The translations under genes were made by a program, and so were the position numbers. Below, piece by piece: positions 24,431 through 36,384 of a DNA stretch of 64,000 nucleotides. Every line of letters begins with the position of its first letter. The first letter of the stretch is position 1. The notes beneath the pieces are model-generated. The model worked only from the letters and a program-made list of their open reading frames with translations. It made no database searches and was not told the origin of the DNA. Location of the stretch: NCBI RefSeq assembly GCF_015832195.1, contig NC_052046.1, positions 22,560,161-22,624,160 on the forward strand, written 5' to 3'. Origin of the DNA: Motacilla alba alba. Lineage: Eukaryota > Chordata > Aves > Passeriformes > Motacillidae.

Positions 24431-27400
24431 ACAAGAACCACAAACAAACCCAGGCAAAACTCAGAAGTAATGTTTGAAAAGAATAATAAAAAAAAAGCCT
24501 TCATCTACCCTAGACAGATAACTAACTTGAAAATACAGTAAAGTGAGTAAGACTATTGGTCATTTGTAAAGGACCTGAAACCTCCATGAACGAGAACATG
24601 AAATTCTTGTTGATACAAATTCAATTTCTGAACAAGACTATTGCTGTTTACCTTACATTTTGGTTACTTTAGCAGAAACTGAGTATTTAGTTTCTTGTTC
24701 CCATTCATGAAAGGTTCTTCAGTCCTTACATAAGCATTTGTACAATAAACATTATGCATCCCAAATCTTTACTTCACTGGATCAGTTATACCATAGTAAA
24801 ACTTCTAATTTGAAAAAAGAAGTAAGTTTCTAAAAACAGAAAAAGCCAAAAAGCTGACAAACTATTTAAGATAAATAAACTAGCAACGTACAATGCAGCC
24901 ACTACAATAAAATGAAAAATATCAATAGGCAGGTCTTTTTATGGAGGCTCTTTTTCCTTGCGCATGTTTACGTGTTTTTCCTTAGTGATGCTTGCCAACA
25001 TTTCTCATGGACCAACACAATTATTACAGCTTTTCTCAGCTGTGGAGGAACTGACCTCAATACAGGACTGTCATAAACTGTCCCTAAGTTTCTTGTAAAT
25101 ATATTAAACTTACCCTTCTCCTGCAGTAGCCATCCCGCTGGAAAATTTCACATGGCAGAGGATGGTACCTTTTATGCATTAGCCTGTGTACACTATGTAT
25201 GCACAATTTTTGTATCAGAGTGAAAATTACGTGACATTGTGACATCTAGTGACTCATGGAGATTTAAATTCAGGATTTTTTCTTTGAGCAGGATGTGGGA
25301 AAAAAACCCATTCATTTTCCACAAAGAAGATGGCAGTTTTGAACTGATACATACTGCTATGCTGAGTGTAACTACTACTTTTGTGTGCCCATAGAATACA
25401 TGCTCATATGAGAACTCCATTTCTATTGAGACTAAGCTACTACAGAAATCTAAGTTTTCAGCTAAATATGAAACACATTAAGAAGAGTAATTTTCATCAA
25501 TCATGCACACATTTTTCAAGGCAAAAATGACAGATCACATGGCAAATATATCTGAAAACTGTAGTAGAGTACAGCATGGAGCTATTTAGATAACAACACA
25601 GTGGTAAACTGCAGACAAACATGTTGTGCAAGGGAACCACTGCACAAATACTTTAAAATTACACTATTTTTCCTCGGCTTGAAATTTTGCTAGTGTTCTG
25701 TATGCATACTCTAAGGAATGCAGGCTGGAAAATAGGAAAAAACAAACATAAAAATTGCTTGTTTAATTTAGCACTAACTTTCAGATGAAATGTATAATGT
25801 GTATTACCATTCTACATCAAAGTTCTGTTTTGTGCTACAGCCCAAAATTTATTTGATTACCTTGGTTTTAATGTGGGGTGTGACTGAAAGTACAAACAAA
25901 TGTAGAACAAAACAGCTGATGGTATAGGCAGTGTTGAATGATTATGATGAACCTTGAAAGTGCTGCTATTGCTGCATGAACATAGCATCAGACAGCTCGC
26001 AACCATACCATGTAACACAGAATTCGGAGAATAAAAAGCATCATATAGTTTTAGGCCTATGGAAAGCCAGTATCAGGTGTTTCACACAGCTGAAAAATAG
26101 AGACCTAGCAACTAACACAGCAAAATCTATACAATTCTACAGTAACGCTACTCGCAGGTGCTTTGAAAATCAATGTTCACTAACTTTATAAGTAAGGCAA
26201 CGTGGTTAAGAAAATCCTCTCGAGATGTTTGACAGAGCTTTAATTTTTGGACAGCCACAGCAAAACATCTTCAATAGACTGAAGGGTCCCAGAGCTGAGG
26301 TTCCTTTAGATTACACAGCCTATTGCTAAGGTAAGGTCTCCTGCTCCTCTCTCTGTAAGTAAACGGCAAGACGTGAAATCCCCTGTTATAAATGTTAACA
26401 CAGTACGTGTTCCATTACACGACAGCAGCAATGAATAACTCCACTTAGAAGAACCCAGATCCCCATAAAGTAGTTTATCTGTCAAAAGAGGAACAGTGAA
26501 TGGACCACACAACACAAATGACAGGGACTGTATTTCTCAAACACACTGTATGTTACACTAGTAAAAACAAAATGCTAGTGGAAATTCAGCTTTCCTAGAA
26601 GTGTAATGGGCTGATTTTTAATACCACATGAGGTTTTCAGGTGGTACAAGGCTACTTGTATCTCTGTATTGACATACCCCTTGGTACTGTGGTATCATAA
26701 GTGTAGCTGCCTGCAGCTATTAGTCATGAGGTTTAGGACTACTCCTAAGTATTCACTGCAGAGGAAGTTGTAACTCTCCTTTAAAAATAAAACAGTCAGA
26801 ATCAAAAGAAACTTTTTCAGCCAGTAGGCTTTTGGGTATGAAATACAAACATTTTTGCAGCCACTAAAGGGAATAATGAAAACCAGCAAGAATAGCATGA
26901 TTTTCACAACTCAATTATCAGAATGCTGAAGTGCTTTGATCTTTTTTAGAGAAGGCTGTTTAAACTAATCAAAAGCCATTTTAAACCAAAACAGAAAAAT
27001 ATTTTAAAGTATGAAATTACAAAATATGCTTCTTATAACAAATGATAAAAGTATAACTAACTTGGTTCAGCATAGCTAAATATTTTTAAAAAGCATGAAA
27101 ATGTCTACTTTAAAAAGATGTCAGACTAAACATGACCTTTTAAAAAGGTGCTGCAGTATGTCTTGCTAAATATATCATGATGGAAACAAACACATTCTTA
27201 AATATGTACTGAATTCAACTCTTAATTCTCATTGTGCTGTGGTCACTTGTTGCTTTTCATACTGATATATGCTTCTTCAAGCTAAGAAGAAAAAAAGTCT
27301 TAGTTGCATGTTACTGAATTTCAGCTACTGTAGTGCAACTAGGAATTCTCTTTCTGGAATATCAGACTGCTACAGAGCAAGCTTCTCTGCAGGGAGCCAT

Positions 27401-28056
27401 CTTGTTGAATTTTTAAGCACATGAGATATTCAGTGCAGTAAAGGGGCCATTTTACAGCTGGTTTGGAACCCCAAAGTTACTCTAACAGCAAGTAGTCCCC
27501 CAACTCAAAATGGCCCCCTCACTTAACTGGCCGTACATTACTAATGCAAATATAAAAAGTGCTTAAGAATTGGGCATTCTTGATAGTATAAAATGCATGT
27601 CTTAACAACTTAGCTTTGTGCCCAAACCAGAATTTGTTTGAACAAATAAAGAAAAAAGTGACCTGAAATTAACATTTCAGGCCATTTTTACCCAAGTACT
27701 GAGTTATTTGCCAAAGAAAGACTATTTCTTTGCCAAAGAAAGCCTCCTGTGGAATTGATGGTCGTAACTGCTGGCTCTGAATTCTCAGAAATGCAGAAGA
27801 AAAGTCATCTTCAACTGGGGTTTCTTTTCACACGTTGGTGGCTGTCAAGCACCTGTTTGGGAAGAAAGAAAAAGGAACATCTGAAAAGCTAAACGGCTGT
27901 ACAAATATTGTCTGATAGTCTCAACATATGAGGCAATTCTAACATGCAATATAATGAGCAGTGCAATATACTGAGCAAATGTTCTCTTGTTCTCTTTGCT
28001 CCCAGGGTAATGACACAGTGACTCTGGAGCCAGAACACACATTTGACCAGGTCTTC

Positions 28057-28072
28057 TTTTTTTTTTTTTTTT
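28057..28072. repeat. Poly(T) tract (T16)
   Basis: Sixteen T on the + strand, read as poly(A) on the JMY strand, lie within the probable JMY 3' UTR. It could prime internally in oligo-dT cDNA libraries and mimic a poly(A) site. Confidence 0.9.
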
Positions 28073-28250
28073 GCCTTCTGGTATTACTGGCAGTTAACAC
28101 AGATTAGAGTTTGAAGAGGCCCAAAAGGGCCTCTCTCACTTCAGCAGGATGTAGATTGGTAAAAAGAAGACAACAACCAGGGACCATGCGGCAGTGATTT
28201 TTAGCCTGCATTCTGAACTCCTTTTATGGGGCAAATAGCAGAGAAAAACA

Positions 28251-28258
28251 TATTTACA
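28251..28258 (-). promoter_or_regulatory. Candidate Pumilio-binding element in JMY 3' UTR
   Basis: TATTTACA on the + strand reads TGTAAATA on the JMY strand, matching UGUANAUA. It lies in the probable 3' UTR about 1.7 kb past the stop. Chance occurrence is possible. Confidence 0.3.
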
Positions 28259-29996
28259 TTGTGTGGCAATGACCACAGAATATTTCTAAGATGCACTTCC
28301 AATGTAAAATGCTTAGGAGGTCAACCAATTTGATTTAAAATAAACCAATTTAAGTCTTGGAAAATTTCTTTGTATCTTGCCAAAAAAATGCAAACAAAAT
28401 CCTAAACAGTCAAACAGATTTACTAAAATCAAAGTCAAATCACAAAGTTTAAATTTGATCGGTTATCTAGGAAATTAGATTGCAGTCTAATTGCAACTGC
28501 ACCAAGAAAGCCAAGTTAGTTCCAAGACATGTCTTTTCTTATAGCTGTCACTTGATTTCTGAAGAGCTGTGGTAGTGGGAGTTTTCAATATGCAAGGACA
28601 GAAAGAAGTTACATGAAAGCAAAATTATTTTCACTTGGGAGTTTCAGCAAGAGTTAAGCACACCTCCATTCCTGGAGTTTCAACTCCATAACTAGCAGTA
28701 CATTTGGTATGGAATAGAAGGAGCAAGCCATAATTAAACAGTGTAAAATCATTAGGGTGGCCAATGGCTAGTTTGTGAGGAATTGAATGCAGCATTTATT
28801 TTCCTTTTCAAAAAGTTAAAATATTATAATTTGAAAATACCACACCAAGGCAACAGATTGAGATAGTATTTCATAACCATAAGAATATTCAGCAGATGAT
28901 GTACCAAGTCAGAATCAGTTTTTAAACAGCTGTAGCACTTTACCAACAGTCACTCTCCAGCTATGGTAACAACTAACCAGGGTAGAAATGCTGGATTGTG
29001 AACATTCAAAAATGTTATCTTCTTTCTACTGCTAACTGTGTTGCAAGGATTACAAATATTTATCTTCCATTCTGTTTAAATAGCCTTTCTAAACAGATTT
29101 TTAATTTCTTTACAGATTGTCATAGTTCTGGTTTCTCAGATTTTAGGTTTAGTGGGAACCTTCACTGATACTCAAGCTCATTCACGTGTAACATGAGAGA
29201 GCCACCACAGAGAAGCGCCCTACACTGTTGCTGCGGTCACAAATATCTTTGTCCTACTGATGCAGCAATTATTTTGAAAACTGATCTCCTGCCAATTTTT
29301 GGTTTGTTCTGAAATCATTAATTTTATCTGCTGAAGTCTGATATCTGTACTTTCAGGCACTGTAGCTTAGTATTGATGCAAGTCCATGGAATTCATATGA
29401 CTAGCAGAAGTATAAATCGTATATTTACTGTTTATAGCCTGGAAATTCAATTAAGTCAGAGATTTTAGAGACTGAAACCAAGCCACAAGAAGTCAGCCAC
29501 TCAGGGCAACTCATGAGATTTTGACCTGTTCAGCATTCAAACCTTACTGTCCTTCTCTTAGAAGTCACTCAGTCTAAAATAAGACATACCCAATTTTTAC
29601 AAGGCTGGAAATAATTAGAAAGTAAGTATAAGGTGTGTCCCAGAGTGGTTGTGCTGCTTTTTAAGCTTTTTAGGTAAACTGGGAACTATCCATTCAAATT
29701 TACTAGATAAAATAGAGCTTTTTTTCTGAAGTCATCCTGTCAATATTCAGCAGAAGTACTAGAACAGTAAAAGGCTAACATACTGTCTAAAAAGAGGTTT
29801 TCCTTATTATAAACGTTAAATTCTTTGAAAAGTCAGTGATAGTCAATTCATATGAGCATTTTTTTATGACACTGGATGTCAGACAGTTTAGTCACATTCC
29901 TACTAAGTCTCCTAGAATGCACAACCTGAGGCTTAGCTGCTACTGTTATAAAAAACTTCGCAGAAATACTATCTTTAAATGTAGCTTAATTACAGG

Positions 29997-30304
29997 TTAG
30001 TTTTCCCAGTCTGTGCAAGGCAAACTCTCCTCTTCATCCTCTGACTCAGGTGATGCTTCCTTAATCCTTCGCAATGCTTCATGGATGCTCCTTGTCAGAG
30101 GGTCAGTATCAGGCAGAATTGTAAAGGATTCCCTCAAAACATCTTTCTGTACTTTCTTCAGTTTCACCCCTTTCCTGATCTGCGCCAAGATGTTATTGCT
30201 ATCATCTTCATCAGGAAAAGGAGGGAGACTTCTCTGCTCAACTTTTCTTAAGTGAAAGCTGCCACGTTTCAAGGAAGCCAGCACTTCATCCATTGGGGAA
30301 CTCA
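29997..30304 (-). CDS. JMY: JMY terminal coding exon: WH2 motifs, central and acidic tail
   Basis: The exon opens at acceptor CTGCAG (30305-30310 on +). Its first two bases complete a valine codon begun in the previous exon, and it ends with TAA at 29997-29999. It encodes 101 full residues. Residues 1-22 (SSPMDEVLASLKRGSFHLRK) are the second WH2 motif. Residues 35-53 (SNNILAQIRKGVKLKKVQKD) are the third. Residues 66-82 (TDPLTRSIHEALRRIKE) are the amphipathic central segment, followed by an acidic tail ending CTDWEN with the Arp2/3-contacting tryptophan third from the end. JMY nucleates unbranched filaments through its tandem WH2 motifs and activates Arp2/3 through the central and acidic parts. 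In mammals the WH2 region also overlaps a nuclear import signal that competes with G-actin. The exon looks almost identical to the mammalian protein. Confidence 0.97.
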
Positions 30305-31907
30305 CTGCAGCAAATCAACAGACGTTCAGTATTATTCTAACAAAATTTTATCAGTTTTAGTTTTTATTTCCTACAACCAAAAAGCACCTGCACACTATAT
30401 GATAGTCCCATACTCTAAGTATAATGGTAGCTCCAATATTGTTTTATCTTCTAAATAATCTTCCTTATTACCCGGTCAAAGCTGGTTTATACAGACAATT
30501 GTAATTTTTGTAACCACTTAACTTCTTATCAGACAGAAAAACTTTTTAAACAATGTGGCTTTTCTGTTTGCAGTCAGGAAAGTCAAATAAACTGCAAGGA
30601 TTTCAACATAAGGAAAGTATTTACTGCATCATTTTGTTTTACTTTAGAACTCAGGTAATGAGCATATGTCTTTTGTACTGGACGGTGGGATCCATTCTTA
30701 CCACTTGCATTTTTAGGCTAATTTTACCTATTGCATGACTATTTCCACAAGCCAGCAAGGGAAGCAGCAGTACAGTCAATTGCAAGAGCATGCATTTTCC
30801 TGCTTCTCTGGGTTCATGTGTTTATTAGCATCTAGTCCCAGCACAGTTATAAAAATTGTCTGCCTTTATAATTAATGAAAACAAAGAAGCCAGAGATGGT
30901 TCTTTACGGCAAATCCTTCATTTATAATTCACTTTGAAACTAGTTTTCTGCAAAAATAAAAATCAGGCTTTTGCTCTTGTAAGAGCCACGAGTAGGAAAG
31001 ATCTTCATCCCAGAGAATGCATTACAATAAAGTATAATAAAGTTTAAACACTTTGCATACACTAGCATGCAATTTGTGCAGCACCTCTCAATCAATATAT
31101 ATCTATCTCCAGGTTCTTTTTTGTACATTGTACAATATGCTTTTTAAAACCTTTGTCCATCCCACTAAAGGCCTAGACAGAAAAGACACAATGGAAAGAG
31201 AAATATAAAAGAATACAGTATTGCACATTTGAAGAAGGAAGGATGGACTGTAGTGCCCCTGTCTGTCATACAGAGGTAAATTTCTGAAACCACTTAGAAA
31301 CATGGAACATCTCAGGGGATATGGAGCAGCAGGTAGTGTGCTGCTGCAGACATTAACAATATTCTTAAGAGGGATAATTGATTTGAATTTATATTTGTCA
31401 TATTGTGATACATATAAAACTGCACATAAAATACGTGCTTTATAAAAATTGCAAGATAAAATGCAAGTCAGTAAAATAAACAATAGGACTACATAAAAAT
31501 TATTGTTATTATGTTATTAAATAGAACACTGCATCTTCAGGTGAAACACAGAATATTTACAGGGCTAGCAGTAAGCAGACATATAAATATTCTTTTCAAC
31601 AGCATTTAAGTCCATTTTTTATCTAGTCTAACATGGGATAATGTAGACTCAATTTCACAAGTGTTTTCCCACTGAACAAGTATGCCATGCTGTCATAAAA
31701 TCCCTAGTGTTCAAGTTGCCAGCATCTCTCAGCTAAAAAGGATTTAACAACTTTCCCATTAATAATAATCAGTAACAAATTAAATTAATAATAAATTAAG
31801 CATACACTTTCCTACACAGCAATTCAAAAGATGAACTGATATGCACTGCAATTTTTAAATTAATAACAACAAATTTTAAATAAAATATGCAGAAATTAAA
31901 ACATTAC
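30305..31907 (-). other. JMY: JMY intron
   Basis: This is the last intron, phase 1, with donor GTAATG (31907 downward) and acceptor CTGCAG. No transposon or other gene was recognised. The open frames at 30553-30738 (+) and 31103-31483 (-) have no family resemblance. Confidence 0.9.
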
Positions 31908-32454
31908 CTCTTCTCCTCTGTAAACCCTCTGGATCACCAGTCTTCTTAAGCTTCTTCTTGGCACTGACTAGCTGACTGCTATCAAACAGATGTGCTGGTG
32001 GGACACCAGAAGAGTGCTGGACTCCCTTCTCCACACTCTGACGTTTAACAAAGCCGTCACTTTCCTCTAGGGATTTGGTGGCATCTTCCTTGGAGGGCAA
32101 AGGTGGAGGTGGAGGTGGAGGAGGCAAAGGGCGGGGAAGCTGTACTCCAGTAGCAGTCTCTGGCTGAAGCTGCTCATTGGTGAGTGGAGAAGTGCTAATA
32201 TGGGGCAGTTCAGAGGTAACACCATTAGGAGGCAAAGAGACATCTTGAAGTTGTTTTAGGCTTGTGGACTCCTGTACTTGCAAAGGCTGAACTGCTTTTT
32301 CCAATTCCACCTCCTCACTCTTCTCTTGGATTTGTATGGTTGACGGCAAAGATTGAGGCTGCTCAACACAGGGCACTGTGCTGGCTGCACATTTTCTTTT
32401 TGCATGAGCCAGCCGTAGTCTGGTCGACTTAAGTATTACTTGCCCAGGGTACCG
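31908..32454 (-). CDS. JMY: JMY penultimate exon: variable linker, polyproline and first WH2 motif
   Basis: The exon has 182 codons plus one base, starting RYPGQVILKSTRLRLAHAKR after acceptor TTTAG and ending LQRRR plus G at donor GTAATG. A conserved basic start is followed by a poorly conserved Q/E/S-rich linker (exon residues 27-105). A run of eight prolines follows (residues 111-118; 32101-32124), the profilin-actin-type segment. The first WH2 motif (residues 154-171, AHLFDSSQLVSAKKKLKKTG) comes next. The join to the last exon gives LQRRR-V-SSPMDEV, as in mammals. The proline run is about half the mammalian length as I remember it, and there are two extra residues (GDPEG for AEG) after the first WH2 motif. 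Confidence 0.96.
32101..32124 (-). repeat. CCT/CCA repeat coding the JMY polyproline run
   Basis: Eight in-frame proline codons read CCT CCT CCA CCT CCA CCT CCA CCT on the - strand. It is a short trinucleotide-type coding repeat prone to length change. Confidence 0.9.
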
Positions 32455-33690
32455 CTAAAGTGAATAAGGTATCAACAATTATGTAAGCACTTGCAATGGA
32501 CTATTTTAGATTTTACATACCTGTCATTTCTGACAAACAATTTTCACTTCACTCTGTATGTAAAAACAAAGCAAATACATCCCCAGCTTTATGTAAAAAA
32601 TTATTTGTAATTTTTATTCTTATTTAAGCCACTATTTGATTAGTCTAATCAGTGAAATACATAGTTTAGAATTACAATTTTACTAAGAATCAGATTATAC
32701 ATTCAAAACTAGTTTTTTACTGGAGACTAAAACTCAAAAGTCCCTCTTGACTTTTCCTTCTAAACCTGGTCAATTGCTTCCTCTGCAAGTGCAGACCAGT
32801 CCTGACTTAATACACTGGCCTTATATATGAATCAAACTGACTTAAAAGGTGTATCTTGAGAACATCAAAGATTTTCAGCCTTTATTTACCTCTGAAATTT
32901 GCTGCCTCCTTATCAGTCTTTTCATATTAGTTTCATCCATAGCCTTTTTAAAGCAAAAAATTAAGCTGCTTCTGAAAGACGGGTCTAATATTTTCTGCAC
33001 AACTGTGGAAGGCCTAAAGCAATAGCCTAAAGCCTTAGTATGTTAATAGAAAAAGTCAGCTCATGAACACTTGCTGGTTAAAATAAGTAAATTTGCTTCA
33101 ATTTACAGAAGTTACAGAATTCAAGAGCCTTGAAAACAATAAGGACATGAATATACTGCTGAAATGCCGCTGAAGAAGACAACTTTCCAGCAAAGAAACT
33201 TCTCATACCTTCATTTTTTTAATGTATACAACAAAAAGTCTTCACCAATTAATACAGTCTCTGTTTTCTTTCACTTTCAGCCCTTTCCTTATTCCTTCCC
33301 CTTCATTCCACCTTCTATTCACTTTCTGATGCTTCTATTGTAATAAGAAGGGGCAGGTATTCTAGCAATGAGCAGCAGGGGGCCATGTCAGATGACAGTG
33401 CTCTTTGTGGGAAGTACTGTTTAGACTATACTTCTCAGGAATACTTCCCAAGTATCTTGTCATGAGGTACAGGTGTAAGAGTAAATAGAAACTTACTATG
33501 GCACTGGGAATGCAACAGCTAGAGGAATCTGATACCACCAATGCCATATCTTGTTGTGAACTTCCCAAAGACCAGTTAATGATACAATGAAAGAGAATTG
33601 CTAATAGGAAAGTGAATGCTATTACTGGAATGAGTGAGAATTTCTTTGGGAAAGAAAACGGCCAGAAATTAAAAACTGTTCTTCTGCTAC
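32455..33690 (-). other. JMY: JMY intron
   Basis: The intron is phase 0, with donor GTAGCA and acceptor TTTAG. No transposon or gene was recognised. The - strand frame at 33362-33568 has no splice context or family resemblance. Confidence 0.9.
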
Positions 33691-33786
33691 CTGCTTAAAT
33701 GTACGAAGTCTGTCCAGGGTTTTCTGTCGTTCCTGACTAACCCAGGAGCTCTTTCTTTCCTCTTCATCTTGCAATTGATCTCGTTT
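33691..33786 (-). CDS. JMY: JMY coding exon: basic/acidic helix
   Basis: The exon has 32 codons, phase 0 at both ends: KRDQLQDEEERKSSWVSQER then QKTLDRLRTFKQ. The acceptor is TTTCTCAG and the donor is GTAGCA. It closely matches mammalian JMY (KREKLHDEEERKSAWVSQERQ) and the paralogue WHAMM (EEEQKKKEWINQERQKTLQR). It forms the end of the helical middle region before the linker to the actin-binding tail. It is too short to stand out as an open frame and was found by searching between flanking exons. Confidence 0.95.
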
Positions 33787-36297
33787 CTGAGAAAATGTAT
33801 GGAAAACATGTAAATATTACATCCAGTGCTCTATCTGGTTTCACTAGAAAAAAATTCTTCTCTTAAATGTGAAGAGTTACTTAAAAAGATACTTCTGAAA
33901 TAAACATAACCTCAAAATTTGGCCTTTGACTTCCCCTTAAAAAAATAGTATACATTTCCTGATTTGTTTTCTCAAAGAAATGCAAAGCTCAGTAAAGAAA
34001 TGTTTCAAATCTCAAACAGGAACACTTGGCAGACTTGTTACTTTGAGAGATGAGAAATAACAAGTGACAGAATGCTACACTTAAAGAGGCCCCACTGAAT
34101 TAAAACTACATAAATTAGCCAGAGAGCAAAGCAGTATCATTTCCCCCTCATTCCAATAACAAAATGATAGTCCAAATCACAAGGCTGTCTATTTAAACAA
34201 GCTGTATTAGTATTCTCAAAGTATAAGAATTCACAGAACTCAGCATCACAAAGTTTTGAACCCAACAGTGAGCAAATTAGGTAAATGTTTTCACACTTAC
34301 ATTTACAATAGTAAATATAATTTGTATTTACTTTAGCTTTTGTTATTTATTCCAGCTTGATTTTACATAATTGCACTTAAGTAAAGGTCTTAAGCTCTTC
34401 CTCACACCTAGGACAGTTGTGTTTTTTCTTGTACAGCGATTTTAGCTTATGGAAAACATACCTTTGGGTACATCTCCTTTAACTAATCATTCTTTCTTAC
34501 AGAATTTCAGCAAGACTTACTACACCTTTGAAACAAACACTCACTCCTCAGTCAAATTTACTGGAAATGGAAGCTAATTACCAGAAGGTGAAATTCACTG
34601 CAGGCAAGTTCAGAAGCTACCAGGAAAAGTGATGTAACAGCTGACCACAAAGCAAAAACCCTGAGCAAAATCAGCAGCTTTAATTCTTAAGATGACTCAC
34701 AGCATTTAATATTACTTTTGAAAGTGTATCTTCATAATCAAAAATTCTGATCACTTTTGTGAACCTTTTACTCTCATTCAGTCACCACAAAAGCAGTGTC
34801 TGCCTGCCATTTTCATAAGTCAGCTAGTGGCCTGGTGTCCTTCACAAAAAGCCAACTCCTGTGATTTGGAAGGAAGTATAGATGCGTTAGGGAGAGAAAG
34901 ATGAGAACATGTCTGAAAAATAGTAAGGACAGAAAACAGAAAGAGGTGAAGAGGAGGAGAAGCATGTGGTAAAAGAAAATAAGAACAGTGGTCAAAGAAG
35001 TTAAAACAGAAACATAAAGAAAGGAAGAAAAGTAGTTCTATCACTGTACCTGAATGTTACATATGCATCCAGATCAAACTTTTCCTGAAGCAGTCTCAAA
35101 ATCAAGGATTTTTTTTTGTTTTGGCCGACTTGTGTATTTGGTTTTGTTTCACTTTTAAATAAATAGTAAAACTGCAATTCTTACTTGGTTTCAAATTTGG
35201 ATTCCCCTTTTCCAAAGTCTTCTAAGAGTTATCTTTTCAAAATTCTTAATGAAATCCAGTAATTTAAAACCTATTTTACCGCAATGCTACAATTTTTCAG
35301 TCACATTTTTACCAGAAAAACCCCACAAAACACAAAAAATTAGCATAAGGTTCTTTATATCATTCAAGTGGGCAACTCCATAATATAAAGCTCTGCAGTA
35401 CTTAAGAGACAATGGCTTTGACAACTTTGGCTTTGTCAAGTATTATTTGTAAGACTGATAAATGGCCTACGGTCCACACAATAACTTCCTCTGCCTTATT
35501 ATAAGAACTGATTTTTAAAAAAGTTTTTTTTAAATTTCTGAAAGAATATTCCAATACATACTGCCTTTGACAAGTAGCCTTTCCATAAAATAAATTATGC
35601 AGCTGACTTCCTGGACAAAAATATCAATGTTAAAAATGTATAAGGATGAAATAGAATCACTTTCACTAATCTAATTGAAGCCTGAATGAAAGTGACTTAG
35701 ATTTCAATGCATCTTTGTCAGTGATCTTTATCAAATATTGATACTATATCAGCTCCCAAGACCCAGTCCAAAATTTGAATATTCTTTAAGATAAGCCTAT
35801 CAGGTACAGCGTAAGAGATCAGCTGGTCTACTCTCTGCAACAAGACTATGAAAAAAATCATGGAGCATTCATCTGGAACAACAAGTTGATACAACATAAT
35901 TCCAGTAATTGCTTTAGTACAAGAAAAGGAGTAACCCAGCTTATTAAGATTCAAGAATAAATGTGTGATTTCCTTACTCTTATCAGCATACCAGACATGG
36001 TACTCAGAGATGTTCAGAATCATCTATGTGCACATGACGATAAACAAAACAAAACACTCAGAATGTCAACCTAGCATAAAGAACTTTTTTACTTGCTTGG
36101 TTCCCATGTCTCCTAACACAACTATATACTCCCCCTTGCCAGCATAATATGACACAGAAATCCATGGTGCAAAGCTCAGGGACACACAACATCTTTTGAA
36201 AGAGCTATCAGTCTGAATGCTCCTCTAATTAATGTATAATGAGGAATGCAAGCTATTAATGACAGGCTAAGCTCAGCAGCAGAAAACTCAAACATAC
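33787..36297 (-). other. JMY: JMY intron
   Basis: The intron is phase 0, with donor GTATGT and acceptor TTTCTCAG. It holds AT-rich sequence with no recognised element. The - strand frames at 34813-35044 are phenylalanine/leucine-rich translations of a purine-rich stretch on + and are not convincing. The frame at 35718-36023 (-) is also unexplained and is treated as chance. Confidence 0.85.
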
Positions 36298-36384
36298 CAG
36301 CTGAACAGTATGGTGCATTTTGTACTCCTCCTCGCTCTGGTGACGCTGCTGGATCTTCTCATTATGCTTTGCAATACAGATCTC
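36298..36384 (-). CDS. JMY: JMY coding exon: coiled-coil segment EICIAKHNEK
   Basis: The exon has 29 codons, phase 0 at both ends: EICIAKHNEKIQQRHQSEEE then YKMHHTVQL. The acceptor is CCTGCAG and the donor is GTATGT. EICIAKHNEKIQQR matches mammalian JMY exactly as I remember it, while the HQSEEEYKM part differs (mammals TRIEDEYRT). It joins LRNKK of the preceding exon in frame. It is too short to stand out as an open frame. Confidence 0.95.

Larger units (their letters stand above)
22961..29996 (-). other. JMY: JMY probable 3' UTR
   Basis: This is the sequence downstream of the JMY stop codon (29997-29999, read on the - strand). Mammalian JMY has a long 3' UTR of several kb (from memory), and nothing here argues for another gene. 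On the - strand, AATAAA signals (TTTATT on +) are at 28795-28800, 25848-25853, 24361-24366, 24234-24239 and 22983-22988. The left border uses the most distal of these and is uncertain. The open frames inside (for example 23538-23813 and 26306-26515) look like chance. Confidence 0.4.

Noticed and set aside
31103..31483. 126-codon open frame on the - strand
   Set aside because: It lies in a JMY intron, has no family resemblance or splice borders, and its composition is that of AT-rich intron.
34813..35044. Leucine/phenylalanine-rich - strand frames resembling a membrane protein
   Set aside because: They come from a purine-rich stretch on the + strand. Two overlapping frames look equally membrane-like, so it is a composition effect.
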